Source: Novimethylophilus sp036504375 (lineage in GTDB: Bacteria > Pseudomonadota > Gammaproteobacteria > Burkholderiales > Methylophilaceae). Taken from it: 36,340 nt of DNA. Every line of letters starts with the position of its first letter. Within the stretch, counting starts at the first letter, position 1. The position numbers and the translations under genes are program-made. Location of the stretch: assembly GCF_036504375.1 (NCBI RefSeq), contig NZ_DASXVH010000085.1:1-36340 (forward strand), written 5' to 3'. The notes beneath the pieces are model-generated. The model was not told the origin of the DNA, did not search any database, and worked only from the letters and a program-made list of their open reading frames with translations. Below are positions 16,020 to 25,937 of this stretch, one piece after another.

Positions 16020-16487
16020 GATATAACACAGGACTTGCCCGACGAAGCCGCGACGCTGGCACTGGGTGGTCGCCTGGCCTTGGCGCTGGCTCCGGGCCTT
16101 GTCATCTGGCTGCGCGGCAATCTCGGCGCGGGCAAAACTACGCTGACGCGAGGCCTGCTGCGCGGGCTGGGGTTTCAGGGAAAAGTCAAAAGTCCGACGT
16201 ATACACTGGTTGAATCTTATGTAATTTCTGGATTATACTTGTATCACTTTGATTTATACAGATTTGTCGATCCGGAGGAATGGGATGCCGCAGGCTTCCG
16301 CGACTACTTCAATAATGAGTCGATTTGCCTGGTCGAATGGCCGGAAAAAGCAGATGAGTTATTGCCCGTCCCTGATCTGGAAATTCGCCTCGTTGTTCAT
16401 GGGGCAGGCCGGGAGGCGGTGCTCTCGGCGCATACGGAGCATGGCAAACAATGTCTAGAACAATTGCTGCGCCAATCGTCGCCTTAG
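16014..16487 (+). CDS. tsaE: tRNA threonylcarbamoyladenosine ATPase TsaE
   Basis: An ATPase that works with TsaB and TsaD to make t6A at position 37 of ANN-decoding tRNAs. It has 157 residues, as in E. coli (153). The P-loop is GNLGAGKTT at 35-43; the switch-like motif SPTYTLVESY and FDLYRFVDPEEWDAAGF follow, with CLVEWPEKA. The ATG at 16014 fits the family N-terminus. Codons between about 16196 and 16325 are clearly more AT-rich than the rest, a patch that includes a possible promoter. The 3' end overlaps amiC by 37 bases. The tsaE-amidase pairing is common in proteobacteria. Confidence 0.94.
   Translation: MNDITQDLPDEAATLALGGRLALALAPGLVIWLRGNLGAGKTTLTRGLLRGLGFQGKVKSPTYTLVESYVISGLYLYHFDLYRFVDPEEWDAAGFRDYFNNESICLVEWPEKADELLPVPDLEIRLVVHGAGREAVLSAHTEHGKQCLEQLLRQSSP
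16210..16239 (+). promoter_or_regulatory. Possible internal promoter for amiC inside tsaE
   Basis: TTGAAT (16210-16215) and TATACT (16234-16239) are spaced by 18 bases and match sigma70 hexamers at 4 and 5 of 6 positions. They lie in an AT-rich patch of tsaE about 210 bases before the amiC start. The match could be chance in AT-rich sequence. Confidence 0.35.
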
Positions 16488-17788
16488 TCCTGTTCCTGGC
16501 CGCGATGGCAGCCCAGGCTGCACCCGTGGCGATTGCTTCCGCCCGTGTCTGGCCGGGCACGGACTACACCCGCCTGACTTTCGAATCGGCGGTACCTGTC
16601 GTGCACAATATGACGGTACTGCAGAATCCCGAGCGTCTGGTGCTCGACCTGGAAAACGTCGAACTCAATGCCGCACTCAAATCGCTGACCGACAAGGTGC
16701 AGAGCGGCGACCCTTATATCAAAAAAATCCGCGCTGCCCGTTTCAAACCCGGTGTCGTGAGAGTGGTAATCGATCTGAAGGCTGAAACGAAGCCTGCTTT
16801 TTTTGCGCTGAAGCCGGCCGGCGAATATAAGCATCGGTTGGTACTCGACATCTATCCCAAGCTGGACCCGCTGATGGCGATGCTGGACCAGCACACCAAG
16901 GAGCAAAGCGAGCCCGGCGGCTGGCCGCCCGATGCCAATGACGCTTCATCCGCCAAGGCCGCGCCGGATACGGTCCCGGCAGATCCGGCTGAAAATGCCG
17001 GCGACACGGCCAAAGCCGGCGATACTCCCAAAGAGCCGGATAGCACCCAGGGGGCCGCCAAGGACGGGGTAGAGCGCCTGATCACGATAGCAATCGATGC
17101 GGGGCATGGCGGCGAAGATTCCGGTGCGCGGGGTGCCAGCGGCACCAATGAAAAAGACGTTACATTGGCGATCGCCAAACGGCTCAAGACTTTGATCGAC
17201 GCCGAGCCCAACATGCGCGGCGTATTGACCCGCGACAGCGACTATTTCATCCCCCTGCACGGCCGCGTGGTAAAGGCCCGTAAGCTGCAGGCCGATTTGT
17301 TCGTATCCATCCACGCCGACGCGTTCACCCGCCCCGATGCGCGCGGCTCCTCGGTATTTGCATTATCGGAGCGCGGCGCCACCAGCGCGATGGCGCGCAT
17401 GCTGGCAAAGCGCGAAAACGAATCCGATCTGATCGGCGGCGTCAACCTCGACGTCAAAGATCCCTATCTGGCCCGCACGCTGCTGGACCTTTCGCAGACT
17501 GCCACCATCAACGACAGCCTCAAGCTGGGCAAGGCCGTGCTCGGCCATTTGAGCGAAATCAACGACCTGCACAAAGGCGCGGTGGAGCAGGCCGGTTTCG
17601 CGGTGCTGAAATCGCCGGATATCCCCTCCATCCTGGTCGAGACCGCGTTCATCAGCAACCCGGAAGAGGAACGCAAGCTCAACGACGACGCCTACCAGAC
17701 CAAGCTGGCCACGGCGATTATCTCCGGCATCAAGCGCTATTTCGCTTCCAACCCGCCGCTGGCCAAGTCCAAGATGGCTATGCAATAG
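16451..17788 (+). CDS. amiC: N-acetylmuramoyl-L-alanine amidase, AmiC/AmiB type
   Basis: A periplasmic zinc amidase that splits septal peptidoglycan for daughter-cell separation. It has 445 residues. A Sec signal peptide covers about 1-24 (ending AAQA), an AMIN domain about 27-130 (septum/peptidoglycan targeting), a Pro/Ala/Asp-rich linker about 140-205, and the Amidase_3 domain about 208-440. Zinc and catalytic residues are in IAIDAGHGGEDSGARG, FVSIHADAF and SILVETAFISNPEEE. The amidase appears to contain the autoinhibitory region (about 310-365) seen in EnvC/NlpD-activated enzymes. ATG 16451 overlaps the tsaE end. In many proteobacteria mutL follows directly; here an efflux operon intervenes. 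Confidence 0.93.
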   Translation: MSRTIAAPIVALVLFLAAMAAQAAPVAIASARVWPGTDYTRLTFESAVPVVHNMTVLQNPERLVLDLENVELNAALKSLTDKVQSGDPYIKKIRAARFKPGVVRVVIDLKAETKPAFFALKPAGEYKHRLVLDIYPKLDPLMAMLDQHTKEQSEPGGWPPDANDASSAKAAPDTVPADPAENAGDTAKAGDTPKEPDSTQGAAKDGVERLITIAIDAGHGGEDSGARGASGTNEKDVTLAIAKRLKTLIDAEPNMRGVLTRDSDYFIPLHGRVVKARKLQADLFVSIHADAFTRPDARGSSVFALSERGATSAMARMLAKRENESDLIGGVNLDVKDPYLARTLLDLSQTATINDSLKLGKAVLGHLSEINDLHKGAVEQAGFAVLKSPDIPSILVETAFISNPEEERKLNDDAYQTKLATAIISGIKRYFASNPPLAKSKMAMQ

Positions 17789-17816
17789 CAAGGCCCCTGA
17801 TTATCACTTCGCTCTG

Positions 17817-17842
17817 CCGGGCAGTGAACCCGGTTTTGTTTT
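17817..17842 (+). terminator. Intrinsic terminator after amiC
   Basis: CCGGG (17817-17821) pairs with CCCGG (17829-17833) across a 7-base loop and is followed by TTTTGTTTT. It lies 28 bases after the amiC stop. It separates the tsaE-amiC unit from the ompH-efflux operon. The rest of 17789-18019 holds an isolated TTGACA (17963-17968) and a TACAAT (17900-17905), not properly spaced with any partner. Confidence 0.65.
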
Positions 17843-18019
17843 GCCTGTCGCAAAAAATCAAGATTCGCTCGAGCATAAAAACCGCAGGGGTTTGCATTGT
17901 ACAATCGGGCGTAATCCTGATTTTACCGTCCTGGACACATGTCGATACAAAAGCCTTGCCGTTTGACAAACGCAAGATACATCCGCCCTGTTAAATGCAC
18001 TAAATCTTAGGAGAACCCC

Positions 18020-18499
18020 GTGAATAAGTTGCTGCGATACATCTTGGTGGCAAGCTTGGCCGTGATAACGGCCAGTGCCGCAGCAGAAACCAAGGTGGCT
18101 TATGTCAAAGTAGATAGAATTCTTAAGGAAGCTCCGCAAACCGCGGAGATCAACAAGAAGCTGGAAAAGGAATTCAGCCCGCGTGCAGCTGAGCTGGATC
18201 GCCTGCAAAAGAAGATCAGAGATCTGGAAAATTCCGACAGCAGCGGCAAGAATCAGAATCTTGCCAACCTCAGGCTCGAGTTCGAGCGCAAACAGCGCGA
18301 ACTGAACGAAGATGTGAATATCCGCAAGAACGAAGAACTGGGCACCTTGCAGGACCGCATCAACAAAGCCGTAACTGTGGTTTCGGAAGCCAATGGCTAC
18401 GATCTGGTGATTTATAGCGGTATTGCTTATGCGAGCAAGAGGATAGATATCACCGACAAGGTGCTGAAGTCGCTCGGCACCCCCAAGGTCGCGCCATGA
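18020..18499 (+). CDS. OmpH/Skp-family periplasmic chaperone
   Basis: A 159-residue exported protein of the Skp family, whose trimers hold unfolded outer-membrane proteins in the periplasm. A signal peptide covers about 1-22 (ASAAA then ETKVAYVKVDRIL); a long charged alpha-helical, coiled-coil stretch spans about 40-115, as in the Skp tentacles; the C-terminus returns to the trimer core (GYDLVIYSGIAYASKRIDIT). AGGAGA seven bases before GTG 18020 sets the start. The stop overlaps the next start as ATGA, so it is the first gene of the efflux operon rather than sitting with bamA and lpxD as skp usually does. A likely task is to chaperone the operon's outer-membrane factor; that is inference. Confidence 0.85.
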   Translation: MNKLLRYILVASLAVITASAAAETKVAYVKVDRILKEAPQTAEINKKLEKEFSPRAAELDRLQKKIRDLENSDSSGKNQNLANLRLEFERKQRELNEDVNIRKNEELGTLQDRINKAVTVVSEANGYDLVIYSGIAYASKRIDITDKVLKSLGTPKVAP

Positions 18500-19746
18500 C
18501 CCTGGACCAGCATCAGCAGCCATTGGCATCCATGGATAAAAAGCCGGTAAAAATCCGGAAATGGCTGTTGGCGCTCATGCTGATTGCGGCTATGGCTGCG
18601 GCGATATTGGTCTATCGACATCAGGGCGAGCGGGTAATGACTCGCGCGAAATCCGCCCCTGATTCCCGCCCCATGACCGTACTGGTGGCGCTGGCGGTGA
18701 AGCAGGACGTCAAGGTGTATCTCGATGCGCTGGGCACCGTCACCTCGCGCAACGCGGTGACGGTCAAGGCCCGTGTCGACGGGCAGCTGATGAGCGTGCG
18801 CTTCCGCGAAGGTCAGGCGGTAAAGGCCGGCGAGCTGCTGGCCGAGATCGACCCCCGGCCTTTCGAGGTGCAATTGGCCCAGGTCAACGGCCAGCTGGCC
18901 AAGGACAAGGCTTCGCTGGACAACGCCCAGATCGATCTGGAGCGCTATAAGACCCTGCTTAGCCAGGATTCCATCTCGAAACAGCAGGTGGATACGCAGG
19001 AAGCATTGGTGCGCCAGTACCGCGGCGCGCTGGCAGCGGACCAGGGACAGGTGGATAACGCCAGGCTGCAACTCAGCTATAGCCGCATCACCGCGCCGAT
19101 CAGCGGCCGCGTCGGCCTGCGCCAGGTGGATCCGGGCAACATGATCCATGCGTCGGATGCCGGCGGCATCGTCACGATTACCCAGTTGCAGCCGATTACC
19201 GTGCTGTTCAATATCCCGGAGGACGATTTGCCGGCGGTGATCCAGCGTACCAGAGCGGGCGTCGTCGTCACCGTCGAAGCTTACGACCGCCAGAAAAAAA
19301 ACAAACTGGCGACCGGAGTCTTGCTGACGACGGATAACCAGATCGACCCGGCAACCGGCACCATCAAGCTGCGTGCGGAATTCAGGAATGACGACACCAC
19401 CCTGTTTCCCAATCAGTTCGTCAATGTGCGTGTGCTGGTCGATGTGCAAAAGGATGCCGTCGTCATTCCGGCAGCTGCGGTGCAGCGCGGCCGCAACGGA
19501 GAATATGTCTACGTATTGAAGGATGCCGAGTCGGTGGTTTTACGCCCGGTCAGGCCCAGCGCGGCGGAAGGCGAAAATATTTCGATAGCCAGCGGCCTGA
19601 GCGCTGGGGAATCGGTCGTCGTCGACGGCGCGGACAAGCTGCGCGACGGCGCCAAGGTCAAGCCGGTGGTGTCCGGCGCGGTTGACAAGGCGGATCGCAA
19701 AAGCCAATCCGAGGAGGGAAAACGCCGCCATCGGAGCGAGGCATGA
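18496..19746 (+). CDS. mdtA: RND efflux periplasmic adaptor, MdtA-like
   Basis: The membrane fusion protein that links the RND pump to the outer-membrane channel. It has 416 residues. One N-terminal membrane segment lies at about 26-42, then a split barrel-sandwich domain (TVKARVDGQLMSVRFREGQ and ITAPISGRVGLRQVDPGN), an alpha-hairpin between them, and a beta-barrel region (QPITVLFNIPEDDLPAVIQ). These phrases are close to E. coli MdtA. ATG 18496 overlaps the chaperone stop, and its own stop overlaps mdtB (ATGA). The basic, low-complexity C-terminus is usual for the family. No BaeSR-type regulator is encoded in the window. Confidence 0.93.
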   Translation: MTLDQHQQPLASMDKKPVKIRKWLLALMLIAAMAAAILVYRHQGERVMTRAKSAPDSRPMTVLVALAVKQDVKVYLDALGTVTSRNAVTVKARVDGQLMSVRFREGQAVKAGELLAEIDPRPFEVQLAQVNGQLAKDKASLDNAQIDLERYKTLLSQDSISKQQVDTQEALVRQYRGALAADQGQVDNARLQLSYSRITAPISGRVGLRQVDPGNMIHASDAGGIVTITQLQPITVLFNIPEDDLPAVIQRTRAGVVVTVEAYDRQKKNKLATGVLLTTDNQIDPATGTIKLRAEFRNDDTTLFPNQFVNVRVLVDVQKDAVVIPAAAVQRGRNGEYVYVLKDAESVVLRPVRPSAAEGENISIASGLSAGESVVVDGADKLRDGAKVKPVVSGAVDKADRKSQSEEGKRRHRSEA

Positions 19747-22700
19747 ACCCGTCCCGCCCTTTTATCCTGCGGCCGGTGGCGACATCGCTGTTGATGCTCG
19801 CCATCCTGCTTGCCGGCATGCTGGGCTACCGCATGCTGCCGCTGTCGGCGCTGCCTGAGGTCGATTACCCGACGATACAAGTCTCTACGCTTTATCCCGG
19901 CGCCAGCCCGGACGTGGTTGCCTCCTCGATTACCGCGCCGCTGGAACGCCAATTCGGCCAGATACCCGGCCTCAAGCAGATGTCCTCCAGCAGTTCCGGC
20001 GGGGCGTCGGTGATTACCCTGCAGTTCAACCTGGCGCTCAATCTCGATATCGCGGAACAGCAGGTGCAGGCCGCCATCAACGCCGCCGGCAACTTCCTGC
20101 CGCAGGATCTGCCGACGCCGCCGATTTACAGCAAGGTCAACCCGGCCGACGCGCCCATCCTGACATTGGCGCTGACTTCGAAAACGCTGCCTCTGATCAA
20201 GGTCGAGGACATGGCGGATACGCGGCTGGCGCAAAAAATCTCCCAGCTTTCCGGTGTGGGGTTGGTCAGCATCAGCGGCGGTCAGCGGCCGGCGGTGCGG
20301 GTGCAAGCCAATCCCAAATCGTTGGCCGCATATGGCCTCAGCCTGGAAAGTTTGCGCACCTCAATCACCAACTCCAATCTGAACCAGGCCAAAGGCAGTT
20401 TTGATGGCCCGTCGCGCGCCTCCACTATCGATGCCAACGACCAGCTGCAGTCGCCCGGGGAATACCGGCAAATCGTCGTGGCCTACCGCAACGGTGCGCC
20501 CATTCGCCTGGGCGATGTCGCCGATGTCGTCGACGATGCCGAAAACATCCATCTGGCGGCCTGGGCCAACCGCGACCCCGCCGTCATCCTCAACATCCAG
20601 CGCCAGCCCGGCGCCAACGTGATCGAGGTGGTGGACCGCGTGAAGAAACTGCTGCCGCAGTTGCGGGCATCGGTACCGGGCGCGGTGGATATCGTCACGC
20701 TGACCGACCGCACCACTACGATCCGTGCCTCGGTCAAGGACGTGCAATTCGAGTTGATGCTGTCGGTGACGCTGGTGGTGATGGTGATTTTCCTTTTTCT
20801 GCGCAATATCCCGGCCACATTCATCCCCGGCGTGGCGGTGCCTATTTCGCTGATGGGCACGTTCGGCGTCATGTACCTCGCAGATTTCAGCATCAACAAC
20901 CTCACCCTGATGGCGCTGACCATCGCCACCGGCTTCGTGGTCGATGACGCGGTAGTGATGATCGAGAATATCGCGCGCCACATCGAACAAGGCGAATCGC
21001 CGCTGGAGGCCGCGCTCAAAGGCTCCAGGCAAATCGGCTTCACCATTATTTCGCTCACCGCGTCATTGATCGCGGTACTGATCCCGCTGCTGTTCATGGG
21101 CGACGTGGTCGGACGCCTGTTCCGCGAATTCGCGATCACGCTGGCGATCGCCATCCTGATTTCCGCCGTGGTGTCGCTGACGCTGACGCCGATGATGTGC
21201 GCCAGATTTTTGCGCAACGAGCCGGAAGCCGAACGCAGCCGGTTTTATCGCGCGACGGGCAATTTTATCGCGCGCATGACCGCGCTCTACGGCCGCGTGC
21301 TGAACCGCGTGCTGGACCATCAGCCGCTGACCTTACTGGTCACACTCGGCACGCTGGCACTGACGGTGGTGCTGTATGCCGCGATACCGAAAGGCTTTTT
21401 CCCGGTGCAGGATACCGGCGTGATCCAGGGCATCAGCGAGGCGCCGACCTCGATCTCCTTCGCCGCGATGGCGGAGCGCCAGCAGGCGCTGGCGGATGTG
21501 GTGTTGCAGGACCCGGCGGTGGAGAGCCTGTCGTCCTTCATCGGTGTGGACGGCAGCAACGCCACGCTCAACAGCGGCCGCATGCTGATCAACTTGAAGC
21601 CCAAGGAGCAGCGCGCGGATAACGTGCAGGGCGTGATGCGCCGGCTGCAGGACAAGCTCTCGGCAGTCGGCGGCATCACGCTCTTCATGCAGCCGATCCA
21701 GGATCTGACCATAGAAGACCGCGTCAGCCGCAGCCAGTACCAGTTCATCATGGAAGACGCCGACCCGCAGGTGCTGTCGGCGAGCGTCGCCAATCTGGTC
21801 GAACGCCTGCGGCAATCGCCCAAGCTGCGCGACGTCGCCAGCGACCTGCAAGACGAAGGGCTGCAAGCCTGGCTGGAGATCGATCGCGACGCTGCCGGCC
21901 GTCTCGGCATTACCGCCGCGGCGATCGACAACGCGCTGTACAACGCTTTCGGCCAGCGCCTGATCTCCAACATTTTCACCCAATCCAACCAGTATCGCGT
22001 GGTGCTGGAAGTCGGCCCGGAATTCCGGCAGGGGCTGGAGTCGCTCGACGGCATCTACGTGACCACCGCCAGCGGGGGGCAGGCGCAGTTGAGCGCCGTG
22101 GCGAAGATCGGCGAGCGCCAGGCGCCGCTGGTGATCAACCATTACGGGCAGTTCCCGGCGGCCAATATCTCGTTCAATCTCGCGCCGGGAGTATCGCTCA
22201 GCGATGCGGTCGCCGTGATTGATGCCGCACAGCAAGAAACCGCATTGCCGCGCAGCACGCAGCTCATCTTCCAGGGAGCTGCCACGGCCTTCAAGGACTC
22301 GCTCGCCAACGAACTGCTGCTGATCCTCGCCGCCATCGTCACGATGTATATCGTGCTGGGCGTGCTGTACGAGAGCTATATCCATCCCATCACCATCCTG
22401 TCGACGCTGCCCTCGGCCGGTGTCGGCGCACTGCTGGCATTGATGCTGTCCGGCAACGATCTCGACATTATCGGCATCATCGGCATCATCCTCTTGATCG
22501 GTATCGTCAAAAAGAATGCGATCATGATGATAGACTTCGCGCTGGAAGCGCAGCGCGAACAGGGCCTGATAGCGCGCGAGGCCATTTACCAGGCGTGCCT
22601 GCTGCGGCTGCGGCCCATCCTGATGACCACGCTGGCGGCATTGCTGGCCGCATTGCCGCTGATGCTGGGCAGCGGCGTGGGCTCCGAACTGCGCCATCCG

Positions 22701-22844
22701 CTGGGCCTGACCATGGTGGGCGGGCTCATCGTCAGTCAGGTGCTGACGCTGTTCACTACGCCGGTGATCTACCTCGCTTTCGACCGTCTAGGTGCTAAGC
22801 TAGCCGGGCGGCGCAAGGGGCCTGGCGAGCTGGAACAGGCATGA
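19743..22844 (+). CDS. mdtB: RND efflux pump subunit, MdtB-like
   Basis: A proton-driven inner-membrane drug transporter of the HAE1 family, 1033 residues against about 1040 in E. coli MdtB. The N-terminus has the family start SRPFILRPVATSLLMLAI; the paired aspartates of the proton relay are in TGFVVDDAVVMIENI; the TM10-side lysine is in GIVKKNAIMMIDFA. Two large periplasmic loops and twelve membrane segments are evident. Known MdtBC pumps are mixed trimers of two MdtB and one MdtC, exporting bile salts, novobiocin and other amphiphiles. ATG overlaps at both ends (with mdtA and mdtC) show strict co-translation. Confidence 0.94.
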   Translation: MNPSRPFILRPVATSLLMLAILLAGMLGYRMLPLSALPEVDYPTIQVSTLYPGASPDVVASSITAPLERQFGQIPGLKQMSSSSSGGASVITLQFNLALNLDIAEQQVQAAINAAGNFLPQDLPTPPIYSKVNPADAPILTLALTSKTLPLIKVEDMADTRLAQKISQLSGVGLVSISGGQRPAVRVQANPKSLAAYGLSLESLRTSITNSNLNQAKGSFDGPSRASTIDANDQLQSPGEYRQIVVAYRNGAPIRLGDVADVVDDAENIHLAAWANRDPAVILNIQRQPGANVIEVVDRVKKLLPQLRASVPGAVDIVTLTDRTTTIRASVKDVQFELMLSVTLVVMVIFLFLRNIPATFIPGVAVPISLMGTFGVMYLADFSINNLTLMALTIATGFVVDDAVVMIENIARHIEQGESPLEAALKGSRQIGFTIISLTASLIAVLIPLLFMGDVVGRLFREFAITLAIAILISAVVSLTLTPMMCARFLRNEPEAERSRFYRATGNFIARMTALYGRVLNRVLDHQPLTLLVTLGTLALTVVLYAAIPKGFFPVQDTGVIQGISEAPTSISFAAMAERQQALADVVLQDPAVESLSSFIGVDGSNATLNSGRMLINLKPKEQRADNVQGVMRRLQDKLSAVGGITLFMQPIQDLTIEDRVSRSQYQFIMEDADPQVLSASVANLVERLRQSPKLRDVASDLQDEGLQAWLEIDRDAAGRLGITAAAIDNALYNAFGQRLISNIFTQSNQYRVVLEVGPEFRQGLESLDGIYVTTASGGQAQLSAVAKIGERQAPLVINHYGQFPAANISFNLAPGVSLSDAVAVIDAAQQETALPRSTQLIFQGAATAFKDSLANELLLILAAIVTMYIVLGVLYESYIHPITILSTLPSAGVGALLALMLSGNDLDIIGIIGIILLIGIVKKNAIMMIDFALEAQREQGLIAREAIYQACLLRLRPILMTTLAALLAALPLMLGSGVGSELRHPLGLTMVGGLIVSQVLTLFTTPVIYLAFDRLGAKLAGRRKGPGELEQA

Positions 22845-25800
22845 ATTTTTCGGCCATCTTCATCCACCGCCCGGTCGCCACCAGCCTCTTGACGCTGGCG
22901 GTCACGCTGGCGGGCGCGGTGGCTTTCGGCCTGCTGCCGGTGGCGCCGCTGCCGCAGGTGGATTTCCCCACCATCGCGGTCGAAGCCTCGCTGCCCGGTG
23001 CCAGCCCGGAAACGATGGCCACCGCGGTGGCGACGCCGCTGGAACGTTCGCTGGGGCGCATTGCCGGCATCAGTGAGATGACGTCGATGAGTTCGCTGGG
23101 TTCTACCCGCATCACTTTGCAGTTCGATCTGGAGCGCGACATCAACGGTGCCGCGCGCGACGTGCAGGCTGCGATCAACGCCGCGCGCACGCTGCTGCCG
23201 ACAGGTTTGCCGACCAATCCGATCTACCACAAAGTCAATCCCGCCGACGCCCCCATCATGATTCTGGCGCTGACCTCGGACAGCGTGCCGCAGGGCAAGC
23301 TGTACGACGCCGCTTCCACGGTGCTGGTGCAGAAGCTGTCGCAGGTAAGAGGGGTGGGGCAGGTCAGCGTGGGCGGCAGTTCGCTGCCGGCGGTGCGGGT
23401 CGAGCTCAATCCCGCCGCGCTCCATAAGTACGGCATCGGCCTCGCCGACGTCGGCAGCGCGATTTCCGCCACCAATGCCAACCGGCCCAAGGGCATTCTG
23501 GAACAGGGCGACCGCCGCTGGCAGATTTACGCCAACGACCAGGCGCGGACTGCAAAGGAATACCTGCCGCTGATCATTTCCTACCGCAATGGCGCGCCGG
23601 TCAGGCTTGCCGACGTGGCGGAGGTGGCCGATTCGGTGCAGGACCTGCGCAACGAAGGGTTATCCAACGGCAAGCCGGCGGTGCTGCTGCAAATTCGCCG
23701 CCAACCCAACGCCAACATCATCGAAACGGTGGATCGCGTCAAGGCGGTATTACCTCAATTAAAGGCGTCCATTTCGGGCGCGATCGATGTCAATGTGGTC
23801 AGCGACAGGTCGCCGACGATACGCGCCTCGGTGCATGACGTGGAACTGGCGCTGACGATTTCGATCGGCCTCGTCATCATGGTGGTGTTCGTGTTTCTGC
23901 GCAGCGCCAGGGCCACGCTGATTCCCAGCGTGGCGGTGCCGGTATCGCTGGTCGGCACCTTCGGCGTGATGTATCTGTACGGCTACAGCCTGGATAATCT
24001 GTCGCTGATGGCATTGACGGTTGCCACCGGTTTCGTGGTCGACGACGCGATCGTGGTGCTGGAGAACGTCTCGCGCCATATCGAGCAGGGCGTGTCGCCG
24101 TTCGAGGCTGCGCTCAAGGGCACGCGCGAGGTGGCGTTCACCGTGCTGTCGATGAGTATCTCGCTGGTTGCGGTATTCATCCCCTTGCTGTTGATGGGCG
24201 GCATCGTCGGCCGCCTGCTGCGCGAGTTCGCGGTAACGTTATCGGTAGCCGTGCTGGTGTCGCTGCTGGTGTCGCTCACCGCCACGCCGATGATGTGCGC
24301 GCGGCTGCTCAAGCATAGATCGGCGGAAAAGCCGCCCGGCCGTTTAAGCGCTTTCGGCGAGCATTGCTTCAATGCCATGCTGGGCGCATATCGGCGCAGT
24401 CTGGATGTCGTGCTGCGGCACGGCGTGCTGACGATGCTGGCTCTTTTCTTCATTATCTGCTTGAATTTTTACTTGTACATAATTGTACCTAAAGGTTTTT
24501 TCCCGCAGCAGGATACCGGACGACTGATCGGCACAATACAAGCGGACCAGGGTATTTCGTTTCAGGCAATGCGCAAGAAACTCGCCGTTTTTGTCGAGAT
24601 GGTGCGTAGCGATCCGGCAGTGGAAAACGTGGTCGGATTTGTCGGGGGCGGCCAGCGCAATACCGGATTCATGTTCGTCACCCTGAAGCCGATGGCGCAG
24701 CGCCAAGTCACCGGCGACCAGGTCACGGGCCGGCTGCGCGGCAAACTTTCCCGCGTCGCGGGTGCCAACCTGTTTCTGCAGCCGGTGCAGGATATCCGGG
24801 TCGGCGGCAGGCCATCCAACGCCCAGTACCAGTACACGCTGCAAGGCGACAACCTGGCCGAACTGCGCGCCTGGGAACCGCGTATCCGGCAGGCGATGAC
24901 CAGGCTGCCGCAGCTGACCGACGTGAATACCGATCAGCAGGATAAAGGCTATGAAACGGTGCTGACGATAGACCGCGATGCGGCAGCCCGGCTGGGCGTC
25001 ACGACCAAGCTGATCGACTCCACGCTCAACGGCGCTTTCGGCCAGCGTCAGGTATCGACGATTTACGCGCCGCTCAACCAGTATTACGTGATCATGGAAG
25101 TGGCGCCGCAATACTGGCAGAGCCCGGAAGCGCTGCGCGACATCTACCTCAGCACACCGAATGGTACCCAGGTCCCGCTGACGGCGGTCAGCCGCTTCGA
25201 ACCAGGCACCGGGCCGCTGGCTGTGAACCATCAGGGGCAGTTCGCAGCCTCGACGATCTCGTTCAACCTGCCGGTCGGCGTTTCGTTGTCGCAGGCAGCC
25301 AGCGCAATCGACGGCGCTTTCGCCGGCATCGGCGTCCCGGGCTCGGTACGCGGCGGCTTCCAGGGCACGGCCAAGGTATTCCAGGCATCATTGGAGAACC
25401 AGCCGTGGTTGATTCTGTCGGCATTGTTTGCGGTATATATCGTGCTCGGCATGCTGTACGAGAGCTATATCCATCCGCTCACCATCCTGTCGACGCTGCC
25501 GTCCGCCGGCGTCGGCGCGCTGCTGGCGCTGCTCGTCACCGGCGGTGAGCTCAATATCATGGCGATGATAGGCATCATTCTGTTAATCGGTATTGTCAAA
25601 AAGAACGCCATCATGATGATCGATTTCGCGGTCGACGCCGAACGTAGCCGCGGCATCAGCCCGAAAGAAGCTATTTACGAAGCCTGTTTGCTGCGCTTCC
25701 GGCCGATCACGATGACGACGATGGCGGCATTGCTGGGCGCGCTGCCGCTCGCCTCGGGCATAGGCGAAGGTTCGGAACTGCGCCAGCCGCTGGGAATTTC

Positions 25801-25930
25801 CATCATCGGCGGCCTGTTGTTCAGCCAGATGCTGACGCTGTATACCACGCCGGTGGTGTATCTCTATCTGGATCGTTTCAGCATCTGGTCGCGGCGCACG
25901 TTCAGGCGGCACCCGGTGCCGGCCGCATAA
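22841..25930 (+). CDS. mdtC: RND efflux pump subunit, MdtC-like
   Basis: The second, non-identical RND pump subunit, 1029 residues (E. coli MdtC has 1025). It begins with the usual MNFSAIFIHRPVATSLLTLA, carries the proton-relay aspartates in TGFVVDDAIVVLENVSRHIE and the lysine in GIVKKNAIMMIDFAVDAE. It is clearly homologous to the preceding gene but diverged along the length, so the pair is an ancient B/C duplication rather than a recent local copy. A short AT-rich stretch near 24450-24500 encodes the membrane segment before VPKGFFPQQDTG. It starts inside the mdtB stop and is followed 7 bases later by the outer-membrane factor. Confidence 0.94.
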   Translation: MNFSAIFIHRPVATSLLTLAVTLAGAVAFGLLPVAPLPQVDFPTIAVEASLPGASPETMATAVATPLERSLGRIAGISEMTSMSSLGSTRITLQFDLERDINGAARDVQAAINAARTLLPTGLPTNPIYHKVNPADAPIMILALTSDSVPQGKLYDAASTVLVQKLSQVRGVGQVSVGGSSLPAVRVELNPAALHKYGIGLADVGSAISATNANRPKGILEQGDRRWQIYANDQARTAKEYLPLIISYRNGAPVRLADVAEVADSVQDLRNEGLSNGKPAVLLQIRRQPNANIIETVDRVKAVLPQLKASISGAIDVNVVSDRSPTIRASVHDVELALTISIGLVIMVVFVFLRSARATLIPSVAVPVSLVGTFGVMYLYGYSLDNLSLMALTVATGFVVDDAIVVLENVSRHIEQGVSPFEAALKGTREVAFTVLSMSISLVAVFIPLLLMGGIVGRLLREFAVTLSVAVLVSLLVSLTATPMMCARLLKHRSAEKPPGRLSAFGEHCFNAMLGAYRRSLDVVLRHGVLTMLALFFIICLNFYLYIIVPKGFFPQQDTGRLIGTIQADQGISFQAMRKKLAVFVEMVRSDPAVENVVGFVGGGQRNTGFMFVTLKPMAQRQVTGDQVTGRLRGKLSRVAGANLFLQPVQDIRVGGRPSNAQYQYTLQGDNLAELRAWEPRIRQAMTRLPQLTDVNTDQQDKGYETVLTIDRDAAARLGVTTKLIDSTLNGAFGQRQVSTIYAPLNQYYVIMEVAPQYWQSPEALRDIYLSTPNGTQVPLTAVSRFEPGTGPLAVNHQGQFAASTISFNLPVGVSLSQAASAIDGAFAGIGVPGSVRGGFQGTAKVFQASLENQPWLILSALFAVYIVLGMLYESYIHPLTILSTLPSAGVGALLALLVTGGELNIMAMIGIILLIGIVKKNAIMMIDFAVDAERSRGISPKEAIYEACLLRFRPITMTTMAALLGALPLASGIGEGSELRQPLGISIIGGLLFSQMLTLYTTPVVYLYLDRFSIWSRRTFRRHPVPAA

Positions 25931-25937
25931 TTTAAGG

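Noticed and set aside
17960..17995. Strong sigma70 promoter from TTGACA at 17963
   Set aside because: No -10 lies at 16-18 bases; the nearest TTAAAT is 22 bases away.
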